A stretch of DNA of 41,387 bases. Source: an uncultured Clostridia bacterium. GTDB lineage: Bacteria; Bacillota; Clostridia; Christensenellales; UBA1242. The stretch lies in contig CANPYI010000009.1 in NCBI GenBank assembly GCA_947588355.1, positions 1-41,387 of the forward strand. The letters run 5' to 3'. This document shows, in pieces, positions 24,439-31,362 of this stretch (positions are counted from its first letter, which is position 1; each line of letters begins with the position of its first letter). The notes below the pieces were generated by a model. It searched no databases. It was not told the DNA's origin and was given only the letters and a program-made list of their open reading frames with translations. The position numbers were made by a program, and so were the translations under genes.

Positions 24439-26577
24439 TTATTCCTCGGTCTTTTTTGGCTTTTTTGATTGCTTTTCGTTTGCTTCTTTTTCTTCCTTTG
24501 GAACAATGCGTTTAAGGTCAACTCTGCCTTTGTCGTCAACTTTTATTACTTCAACTTCAACACTGTCGCCCACTTTGACAACATCTTCTACCTTGTCAAC
24601 GCGCTTGTTGGAAAGTTTGGAAATATGAATCATTCCTTCTTTTCCACCGCCAAGGTCAACAAAGGCGCCAAAATTCATTATTCTTACTACTTTTCCGTCA
24701 TAAACGTCGCCAACTTCAACATCTTCAACAATAGACAAAATGATTTTCTTGGCTTTTTCATTCATTTCGCTGTCAACACCTGCGATATAAACTGTTCCGT
24801 CGTCATCAATATCAATCTTGACACCTGTTTCGTCAATAATTTTGTTGATTGTTTTTCCGCCCGATCCGATAACGTCCTTAATTTTTTCAGGGTTGATAGT
24901 AAATGTGATAATCTTTGGAGCGTACTTGGAAATTTCTGGACGAGGCTGGCTGATGCAAGCAAGCAATTTGTCCATAATATACATTCTGCCAATCTTTGCG
25001 CGACCAAGCGCCTCAGTCAAAATCGCACGATCAATGCCTTTGATTTTGATATCCATCTGAATTGCTGTCACACCTTTGGCAGTTCCTGTAACTTTAAAGT
25101 CCATATCACCCAAAAAGTCTTCAAGGCCTTGGATGTCCGAAAGCACTGCCACTTTGCCAGATTTTTCATCTTTAATAAGCCCCATCGCAATGCCAGAAAC
25201 AGGTGCAGAAATTTTTACACCGCCGTCCATAAGTGCAAGTGTTGAACCGCAAACACTTGCCATAGAAGAAGAGCCGTTTGAAGAAAGCACTTCACTGACA
25301 ATGCGGAGTGCATAAGGAAATTCTGCTTCGCTTGGAATAACAGGTTCCAACGCACGTTCTGCCAAAGCGCCATGGCCAATTTCGCGACGACCGGTACTTT
25401 TGATCATCTTTGCCTCGCCGGTGGCATATGGTGGCATGTTGTAGTGATGAACATATCTGTTGACTTCTTCGTCATCAAGACCTTCAAGTTTTTGAATATC
25501 ACTCACAGTGCCCAAAGTCAAGCAAGAAAGCACTTGAGTTTCCCCACGTGTGAACACAGCAGAGCCATGAACACGAGGCAAAAGACCAACTTCACACCAA
25601 ATAGGGCGAATTTCGTCAAGTTTACGCCCATCTGGACGCACGCCGTTTTCAATAATATGAGCACGCACTTTTTCCTTTTTGACTTTGTAAAGCACGTCAC
25701 CTATTTCTCTTTCTTTTTCTGGATAGATTTCTGCAAAATGTGCAAGAATGTCCGCTTTTACTTCTTCCTCGCGCGCTTCACGTTCATGACGGTCAAATGT
25801 GTCAAGAACATGGTCATAAAGTTTGTCAGAATATTCTCTTACTGCCATTTCCAAATCTTCTGGAATGGTGTAATATTGAATTTTTGGACTTACAGGTTTG
25901 CCAATTTCTGCCTTGATTTTTTTAAGTTCTGCAACAATCTTTTTGATTTCTTCAAAAGCACACATAATGGCATCAAGGAAGATATCTTCTGGCACTTCCT
26001 TTGCGCCGCCTTCAATCATAAGCACAGCCTCATCAGTTCCGCTGACTGTCAGGGCAAGTTCACTTCTTTCACGCTCATCTTGATTTGGATTGATGACAAA
26101 CTTTCCGTCAACAAGTCCAACAGAAACTGAGCCTGTTGGTCCAAGGAAAGGAATGTCCGAAATCATAAGTGCGAAAGACGAGCCAAGCATTGCAAGTGGC
26201 TCTGGTGCAACATCTGGATCGATTGAAAGTGCTGTTGCCACCACAACAACGTCATGGAAAAATCCTTTTGGAAACAAAGGGCGAAGTGGTCTATCAATCA
26301 AACGTGAAACAAGGATAGCCTTGTCACTTGGCTTGCCCTCGCGTTTTTTGAAGCCACCCGGAATTTTTCCGACAGAATACATTTTCTCTTGATATTCAAC
26401 AGAAAGAGGAAAGAAGTCTTGCCCCGGTTTTGGCTCTTCACTCATTGTCACGTTCACCATCACAACAGTGTCGCCACTGCGAACAAGACAAGATCCGTTG
26501 CTTTGTCCACACAATTTGCCGGTTTCAAAAATAATATCTTTTCCGGCAACATTTATTACATACTTTTTGTAATCCAT
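24439..26577 (-). CDS. pnp: Polyribonucleotide nucleotidyltransferase (PNPase)
   Basis: PNPase degrades RNA 3'-5' by phosphorolysis. The 712-residue protein has the full architecture: two RNase PH domains (about 10-210 and 310-540; RPDGRKLDEIRPI opens the second, and GDMDFKVTGTAKGVTAIQMD is near its active site). A KH domain follows (about 550-615, IKDVIGSGGKTINKI), then an S1 domain (about 622-695, GKVVRIMNFGAFVDLGGG) and a charged tail. An AGGAG SD lies 6 nt before the ATG. It has its own promoter after the rpsO terminator, so expression need not depend on read-through. Confidence 0.97.
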   Translation of the reverse strand: MDYKKYVINVAGKDIIFETGKLCGQSNGSCLVRSGDTVVMVNVTMSEEPKPGQDFFPLSVEYQEKMYSVGKIPGGFKKREGKPSDKAILVSRLIDRPLRPLFPKGFFHDVVVVATALSIDPDVAPEPLAMLGSSFALMISDIPFLGPTGSVSVGLVDGKFVINPNQDERERSELALTVSGTDEAVLMIEGGAKEVPEDIFLDAIMCAFEEIKKIVAELKKIKAEIGKPVSPKIQYYTIPEDLEMAVREYSDKLYDHVLDTFDRHEREAREEEVKADILAHFAEIYPEKEREIGDVLYKVKKEKVRAHIIENGVRPDGRKLDEIRPIWCEVGLLPRVHGSAVFTRGETQVLSCLTLGTVSDIQKLEGLDDEEVNRYVHHYNMPPYATGEAKMIKSTGRREIGHGALAERALEPVIPSEAEFPYALRIVSEVLSSNGSSSMASVCGSTLALMDGGVKISAPVSGIAMGLIKDEKSGKVAVLSDIQGLEDFLGDMDFKVTGTAKGVTAIQMDIKIKGIDRAILTEALGRAKIGRMYIMDKLLACISQPRPEISKYAPKIITFTINPEKIKDVIGSGGKTINKIIDETGVKIDIDDDGTVYIAGVDSEMNEKAKKIILSIVEDVEVGDVYDGKVVRIMNFGAFVDLGGGKEGMIHISKLSNKRVDKVEDVVKVGDSVEVEVIKVDDKGRVDLKRIVPKEEKEANEKQSKKPKKTEE

Positions 26578-26612
26578 AAAATCTCCTGTAAAGTTTTAAT
26601 AAAATCTCTTTA

Positions 26613-26640
26613 ATTTTAACATGTTTTTGCTGTATTTCAA
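26613..26640 (-). promoter_or_regulatory. Promoter of pnp
   Basis: The minus strand has TTGAAA (26640-26635), a 16-bp spacer and TAAAAT (26618-26613) with an extended -10 TGT directly before it. Confidence 0.7.
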
Positions 26641-26650
26641 AATAATTTAA

Positions 26651-26677
26651 CAAAAAAAGAGGAGAAAAAAACTCCTC
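26651..26677 (-). terminator. Intrinsic terminator of rpsO
   Basis: On the minus strand GAGGAG (26677-26672) pairs with CTCCTC (26664-26659), followed by seven T and a G. Confidence 0.85.
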
Positions 26678-26683
26678 CCCTCT

Positions 26684-26953
26684 TTATTTAATTTCACGAA
26701 TGTTCAAATCTTTAACCAATTTTCTGTAGGCTTCAATATCGCGATCTTTAAGATATTGCAAAAAGCCTTTACGTTTTCCGACCATCATCAAAAGTCCACG
26801 ACGGGAATGATTGTCTTTTTGGTTGGTTTTAAGGTGCTCTGTCAAGTGATTGATGCGCTCTGTAAGAAGTGCAACCTGAACTTGAACGGAGCCTGTGTCA
26901 TTTTCGCTTTGCTTGAACTTTGCAATAATATCCTGCTTTTTTTGCTTGTCCAT
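26684..26953 (-). CDS. rpsO: 30S ribosomal protein S15
   Basis: The 89-residue protein shows the S15 signatures [34 protein letters not shown] and [11 protein letters not shown]15 binds the 16S rRNA three-way junction. I chose the ATG at 26953 because TGGAGGG lies 5 nt upstream and family members start there; the frame is open 30 bp earlier. It is followed by pnp, as in most bacteria. Its leader has pairing potential suited to S15 autoregulation. Confidence 0.97.
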   Translation of the reverse strand: MDKQKKQDIIAKFKQSENDTGSVQVQVALLTERINHLTEHLKTNQKDNHSRRGLLMMVGKRKGFLQYLKDRDIEAYRKLVKDLNIREIK

Positions 26954-26962
26954 AATCCCTCC

Positions 26963-27037
26963 ATTTAATTTGCTATTCCACAAGACGAAGCAATAGGTCA
27001 GAAGGTGTCCATAAAACTGCGTCTTTGGTCAATCGAC
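26963..27037 (-). promoter_or_regulatory. Structured leader of rpsO (candidate S15 autoregulatory element)
   Basis: Between the promoter and the rpsO SD there is a leader of about 80 nt. Near its 5' end CACAAG can pair with CTTGTG near its 3' end. Alternatively CTATT pairs with AATAG just before the SD region. Competing pairings next to an SD are what S15 leaders use in other bacteria, although their sequences differ between phyla. This is inference from pairing only. Confidence 0.5.
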
Positions 27038-27043
27038 TTGTGC

Positions 27044-27072
27044 ATTATAACACACCGACAAAAAAATTGCAA
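27044..27072 (-). promoter_or_regulatory. Promoter of rpsO
   Basis: The minus strand has TTGCAA (27072-27067), a 17-bp spacer and TATAAT (27049-27044). The -35 box is also the 3' arm of the upstream gene's terminator. Confidence 0.8.
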
Positions 27073-27086
27073 GTTTTTTTTGCAAT
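27060..27086 (-). terminator. Intrinsic terminator of the XRE pair
   Basis: On the minus strand ATTGCAA (27086-27080) pairs with TTGCAAT (27072-27066) across an A-rich loop, followed by seven T. It overlaps the rpsO -35 box. Confidence 0.75.
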
Positions 27087-27104
27087 CTTTTTTATTTTTT
27101 TCAC

Positions 27105-27308
27105 TCAGTCTTCCAACCCACAAAGATAGTCAGTGGAAACTTTAAAAAACTTTGCAAGGTCAACAATGTTTTGAATGTTTGGCAACCTCTCTTGCCTTTC
27201 CCATCGACTGACCGTATTTATACTGACATTTACCGCTTTTGAGACATCTTGCAAAGTTAACCCTTGTTCAGCACGCAATTCTTTCAACCTTTCTGCAAAA
27301 ATTTTCAT
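27105..27308 (-). CDS. XRE-family HTH regulator, tandem copy 2
   Basis: The 67-residue one-domain regulator begins MKIFAERLKELRAEQGLTLQD, with the helix-turn-helix VSKAVNVSINTVSRWERQE and the end FFKVSTDYLCGLED. I chose the ATG at 27308, with AAGG 4 nt upstream; the open frame extends 36 bp further into the other copy. It is a diverged duplicate of the gene just upstream. The last 12 residues and much of the DNA for the C-terminal helices are the same, but the recognition helix differs, so the target site probably differs. Confidence 0.85.
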   Translation of the reverse strand: MKIFAERLKELRAEQGLTLQDVSKAVNVSINTVSRWERQERLPNIQNIVDLAKFFKVSTDYLCGLED

Positions 27309-27325
27309 AAAACCTTCTTTTTCAC

Positions 27326-27547
27326 TCAGTCTTCCAACCCACAAAGATAGTCAGTGGAAACCTTGAAAAACTTTGCCAATTCAACAAGATAAAGCATGGT
27401 TGGAACTTTTATTGCTCTTTCCCAATTGCTAATCGCCATTTTGCTGACACCAATCGCCTTTGCAACTTGTTCACCGGTCAAACCTTGCTCGGTGCGAAGT
27501 TCTTTAAGCCTTTCGGCAAAAATATTAAGATAGTTTTTCTCACTCAT
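27326..27547 (-). CDS. XRE-family HTH regulator, tandem copy 1
   Basis: The 73-residue regulator begins MSEKNYLNIFAERLKEL. Its helix-turn-helix is GEQVAKAIGVSKMAISNWERA, and it ends FFKVSTDYLCGLED. No SD precedes the ATG, but TATTAT ends 6 nt upstream, so this too could be leaderless (weak -35). The start lies next to a 22-bp operator-like repeat facing the divergent 66-residue regulator. Mutual or autorepression through those sites is the natural reading, but it is inferred. Confidence 0.88.
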   Translation of the reverse strand: MSEKNYLNIFAERLKELRTEQGLTGEQVAKAIGVSKMAISNWERAIKVPTMLYLVELAKFFKVSTDYLCGLED

Positions 27548-27554
27548 ATAAATA

Positions 27555-27635
27555 TAATAAACAATTGTTTACGAAAATGTTTGACAATAAACTATAGTAT
27601 ACTGTAAAATATGTTTCGTAAACAATTGTTTATTA
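27555..27635. promoter_or_regulatory. Divergent promoter with paired palindromic operators
   Basis: A perfect 22-bp inverted repeat (27555-27576 and 27614-27635) is separated by 37 bp. Each arm contains the 14-bp palindrome TAAACAATTGTTTA and the outer half ACGAAA/TTTCGT. Between the arms lies a rightward promoter: TTGACA (27581-27586), 18 bp, TAAAAT (27605-27610). A leftward TATACT lies on the opposite strand. The right arm sits over the rightward +1, and the left arm sits at the start of the leftward gene. Confidence 0.85.
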
Positions 27636-27646
27636 GGAGTATTATT

Positions 27647-27847
27647 ATGAAAAAATTAGTTAATACAGAAAAAATCTTAACTTTTATGAAAGAAAACAAA
27701 CTCACAAAAAGCGAGTTTGCGAAAAAATGCCACATAAATTTATGGAATTTGCAAGCAGTTTTGTCTGAGAGGACAAACTACAACATTGTTTATCTTTTCA
27801 AAATTGCAAAAGTTATGCAAATTCCTGTCAGTCAAATGTTTAACTAA
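27647..27847 (+). CDS. Small HTH (XRE/Cro-like) protein
   Basis: The ATG at 27647 follows AGGAG by 8 nt. The 66-residue product (MKKLVNTEKILTFMKENKLT) has a Cro-like helix-turn-helix, KSEFAKKCHINLWNLQAVLSE, followed by YLFKIAKVMQIPVSQMF. It is divergent from the XRE tandem pair and shares the palindromic operator region. Together the three genes look like a small genetic switch. No toxin or phage genes are adjacent, so the regulated partner is not identified. Confidence 0.82.
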   Translation: MKKLVNTEKILTFMKENKLTKSEFAKKCHINLWNLQAVLSERTNYNIVYLFKIAKVMQIPVSQMFN

Positions 27848-29257
27848 TCACGAGAAAAACTTGATTTTCTTTTCAATCATTTCGTCAATGCGGGCAATGT
27901 AATCTTCGATAAATTTGCAGTTTGGTTGGCGTTCTATACGGTTTTCAAGGTTGAAAACACGTTTTGAAATTGCACCTGCGCCAAGTGCAATAACGGAAGA
28001 AGTGTCCTCCATGCTGTCTATATTGAATTTGCACACAAAGTCGTCTCGGAAAAAGCCGACATTTTCAAGTCCACCGACTTGATGTTTTTGGCGATAGAGA
28101 TAATATGGTTTGTAGCCTTTTTCCATGAGTGTTTTTTCGGCATAGTCCACCATTTTTGTGATGTCGTCTTTAAATTTTATCTCCTCACCACGAATTTGTG
28201 AGGCATTTTTGACGGACAATGTGTGCACTGTTATGTTGTGCGGATAAAGTTCCAAAAGTGTGGAGATTGTGCGCTTGAATATGCCAAACCTTTCGCCAGA
28301 AAGCCCGGCAATTATGTCCATATTCACAACAAAGTCATATTGCATGGCAAGCATGTAAGCATCAAAAACCTCTTGATTGGACGATTTTCTGCCAATGCGT
28401 TTTAAAGTTGCCTCACAAAATGTTTGAGGGTTTATACAAATCCTCGTCACGCCATTTTTCTTTAAAACATCAAATTTTTCTTTTGTTATTGTGTCCGCTC
28501 TGCCGCATTCAACTGTAAATTCGCTGACCGGATATGTGATTTGTGAAAGAAGTCTGTCAAGTTGCTGAGCAGTCAAAACTGTTGGCGTTCCGCCTCCGAT
28601 ATAGATATTTCTGACGATATATGATTTTTCAGTTATCACTTTTTTGACCGCTTCCAACTCTTTCAAAAGGCAGTCCAAGTACTCGTCAACTTTGCCTGCC
28701 ACCGCCTTCAACTCGCTTGAAATAAACGAACAGTAATTGCATCTTGTCGGACAGATTGGAATGTTCAAAAAAAGGTCAACAAGATTGTCGTTTTTGATGA
28801 TGCTTTTTTGATTGTGCAAAATCTGCGTCACAAGGCCTGCTTTTTCTGCACATACATGATAGTCTCTCACAAGTGTTTCCGACACAAGATGCGGTTTTAT
28901 TTCGCCGCGTTCAACAAGGTCTCGTGCAAACTTTGTCGGTCTGACACCCGTCAGTGAGCCCCAAGGCAAACTTTTGTTTGAAAGCACCGTCAAAATCTCA
29001 TACAAATGATTTTTAAAGTGCCGTTTCATGAAACTTTTTTCCAACAACTTGTCCAAATTTTCCTTTAAAATAAAGGTTTTTTGATATTCTTTTTGTTCCT
29101 TTCCTGTTTCAACGACAAACACACTTGTCAAAAGGTTGTTTTCTTTTTTGAAATTGTGCTGAATAGAAAAAGGACATTCTTCTTCATCAAAGAACAAGTT
29201 GACAAGATCTTGCAAATCTTTTTCAAAATCGACATTTTGACAAGAAATTTTCATCAT
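27848..29257 (-). CDS. hemZ: Radical SAM coproporphyrinogen III dehydrogenase-type protein HemZ
   Basis: The radical SAM cluster motif CPTRCNYC (C169, C173, C176) and IYIGGGTPTVL (the SAM-contact GGE/GGT block) are intact. The N-terminal 160 residues match the HemZ extension (LPWGSLTGVRPTKFA). HemZ acts in anaerobic porphyrin synthesis or related radical chemistry; the true substrate in heme-poor Clostridia is uncertain. Two adjacent ATGs (29257 and 29254) follow AGGAG at 3 and 6 nt; the second has better spacing. It overlaps the relA stop, making recJ-relA-hemZ a coupled operon. Confidence 0.88.
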   Translation of the reverse strand: MMKISCQNVDFEKDLQDLVNLFFDEEECPFSIQHNFKKENNLLTSVFVVETGKEQKEYQKTFILKENLDKLLEKSFMKRHFKNHLYEILTVLSNKSLPWGSLTGVRPTKFARDLVERGEIKPHLVSETLVRDYHVCAEKAGLVTQILHNQKSIIKNDNLVDLFLNIPICPTRCNYCSFISSELKAVAGKVDEYLDCLLKELEAVKKVITEKSYIVRNIYIGGGTPTVLTAQQLDRLLSQITYPVSEFTVECGRADTITKEKFDVLKKNGVTRICINPQTFCEATLKRIGRKSSNQEVFDAYMLAMQYDFVVNMDIIAGLSGERFGIFKRTISTLLELYPHNITVHTLSVKNASQIRGEEIKFKDDITKMVDYAEKTLMEKGYKPYYLYRQKHQVGGLENVGFFRDDFVCKFNIDSMEDTSSVIALGAGAISKRVFNLENRIERQPNCKFIEDYIARIDEMIEKKIKFFS

Positions 29258-31362
29258 TCGCTCCTATAAACTTTTCTGACGTGTTTCATGTTTTCAAACA
29301 GGCGCATAATATTGTCAAGTTCTTGTTTGTTTGAAATTTCAACAGCAACTTCAAAAACAAGTTCTCCTTTTTGCTCCTTGAAGCCAAAGCCCTTAAGTTT
29401 GCTTTTTTGTTCTCTCGCCTCAAGCGTCAATGCGTTGATTACGGAATTTGTGTTGTCGGCATGAATTTTTATCACGGCGATAAACTTGCTGACCGTGCCT
29501 TGCCATTCCGCTTTTATAAGTCGCTCGTTTTCAAGATATTCCAAATTTGGACAATTTGAACGGTGAATTGTCACTCCTCTGCCGCGCGAGATGTAGCCAA
29601 TTATGTCGTCCCCGGTCACAGGAGAGCAACAGCCCGCATAACGCACCAACAATCCACTGTCGCCGTCAACCAGCACGCCATCTTTATTCCTTTTTACAGT
29701 AATCACCTGCGGAATTTCATGATTTGTGGAGTCTTTGTTGTAAAGATTGATAAGTCTGCCAACAACTTGCGCCACATTAAGACTTCCAGCGCCGATACTT
29801 GCATACAAGTTGTCAAGGTCGTCAATCATAAGGCTTTGCGCTATTTCAAGAAGATATTCTTCTTTCAAAACTTTGTTTATGTTTAAATTTTTGGAATGAA
29901 CAGCCTGCTCCAAAATCGATTTTCCCGTCTTGATATTTTCTTCTTTCAACTCACTGCGAAAGAAAGTTCTTATCTTTGAGCGGGCAACCGAAGTTTTGAC
30001 ATATGAAAGCCAATCTCGAGAAGGTCCTTTGCTGTTTTGGTTTGTCAAAATTTCAACAACATCGCCATTTGAAAGTTGTGTCATTATCGGCATAAGTTTT
30101 CCGTTTATTTTGCCTCCAACACAAGTGTTTCCTATATCGCTGTGAATGGCATATGCAAAATCAATTATCGTGGCGCCAAGTGGAAATTCCAAAACCTTTC
30201 CTTTTGGCGTTTGAACAAAAATGCTCTCGCCATAAAGGTCTGTTTTCAAGGTTTCCAAAAATTCCTCTGGCGAAACTTCGTTTGAAGTCTCCAAAATTTG
30301 CCTAAACCAAGTCATTTTTTGGTCAAATTTGTTGCGTGTACGCCCCTTTTCTTTGTAAATCCAATGCGCCGCAACACCATACTCGCTGTTTTTGTGCATG
30401 TCAAAAGTGCGTATCTGAATTTCCAAAGGTCTGTTGTTGTCGGCAACAATCGTGGTGTGCAAACTTTGATAGCCGTTTGGCTTTGGATTGGCGATATAGT
30501 CTTTCACTCTGCCTGCAATTGGCTTGTAAATGGCATGGATTTTGCCAAACACAGCATAACAATCCTCCACTGTTGGCACCAAAACACGCATTGCAAGAAG
30601 GTCATACACTTTGCCGAGCGTGATGTTTTTTTGCTTCAATTTTTTGTAAACGCTTGAAAAGTGTTTTTGACGCGATTGAATTTCACCTTCGATGGAAAGT
30701 TCGGATAATATTTGCTCAAGCTTTTTGGTTGTAATTTCAAACTGCTTTTGATTTTGTTCTGTTTGCATAAAGGCGTCATTTTTCAGTTGAAAAAAGGCAT
30801 CTGGCTCCAAAAGTTCAAAACATTTGTCCTCAAAGTCATTTTTAAAATAAGAAAGTCCAAGTCTTTCCGCAAGCGGTGCAAAGATGTCACTGACCATTTT
30901 GACAAAACTCTGCTCCTCATCTGTCATCGGATTTTCAATAAGTTTCAAATCGTACAAAATTGTGGCAAATTTGATTATCACCACCCGCATATCTTGACAA
31001 ATCGCAACAAACATGCGGCGGATATCCTCTGCCTCGCCACTTTTTGTCAGACTGCTGACATCTCGCAAAGTTTTGAAGATATCAAAAAGTTTTTGCTGGC
31101 TTTTTGTCAAACTTGATTTTAATGTTTCAGCCTCGTTTTCATTCACTTTTGAAAATTGAAATAAAAGATACGAAATCAAAACTTCGTCTTGAATATGATA
31201 TTTTATTAAAGTGTCCAAAACTGTGGAAAAACGAGCAAGATTTATGTCCTCAACAACAGTTGTGCTTACAAGTTTTTTTTCGTTTTCATTCAATTTGAAA
31301 TTTTGGAAGATTTTATCCAAAATTTGCTGTCTGTCAATTGTAAGTTTGCTTTCAGATTTCAT
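29254..31362 (-). CDS. relA: RelA/SpoT-family (p)ppGpp synthetase with degenerate hydrolase domain
   Basis: The 702-residue long RSH protein keeps an intact synthetase (RQKHFSSVYKKLKQ; YDLLAMRVLVPTVEDC; PKPNGYQSLHTTIV; EIQIRTFDMH). It also has the TGS domain (VFVQTPKGKVLEFPLGA-type), a zinc-finger-like middle and the C-terminal ACT domain. In the HD hydrolase region, however, LLHDVVED is replaced by LLFQFSKV (66-73) and the later KLADRLHNMR by KFATILYDLK (131-140). The N-terminal His region is missing. It should therefore make (p)ppGpp but not degrade it. It overlaps recJ and hemZ by 4 bp each. Confidence 0.92.
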   Translation of the reverse strand: MKSESKLTIDRQQILDKIFQNFKLNENEKKLVSTTVVEDINLARFSTVLDTLIKYHIQDEVLISYLLFQFSKVNENEAETLKSSLTKSQQKLFDIFKTLRDVSSLTKSGEAEDIRRMFVAICQDMRVVIIKFATILYDLKLIENPMTDEEQSFVKMVSDIFAPLAERLGLSYFKNDFEDKCFELLEPDAFFQLKNDAFMQTEQNQKQFEITTKKLEQILSELSIEGEIQSRQKHFSSVYKKLKQKNITLGKVYDLLAMRVLVPTVEDCYAVFGKIHAIYKPIAGRVKDYIANPKPNGYQSLHTTIVADNNRPLEIQIRTFDMHKNSEYGVAAHWIYKEKGRTRNKFDQKMTWFRQILETSNEVSPEEFLETLKTDLYGESIFVQTPKGKVLEFPLGATIIDFAYAIHSDIGNTCVGGKINGKLMPIMTQLSNGDVVEILTNQNSKGPSRDWLSYVKTSVARSKIRTFFRSELKEENIKTGKSILEQAVHSKNLNINKVLKEEYLLEIAQSLMIDDLDNLYASIGAGSLNVAQVVGRLINLYNKDSTNHEIPQVITVKRNKDGVLVDGDSGLLVRYAGCCSPVTGDDIIGYISRGRGVTIHRSNCPNLEYLENERLIKAEWQGTVSKFIAVIKIHADNTNSVINALTLEAREQKSKLKGFGFKEQKGELVFEVAVEISNKQELDNIMRLFENMKHVRKVYRSE

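Noticed and set aside
24469-25245. 258-codon open frame opposite pnp
   Set aside because: It is antisense to the conserved KH and S1 part of PNPase. It is Phe/Asn-rich shadow coding without SD.
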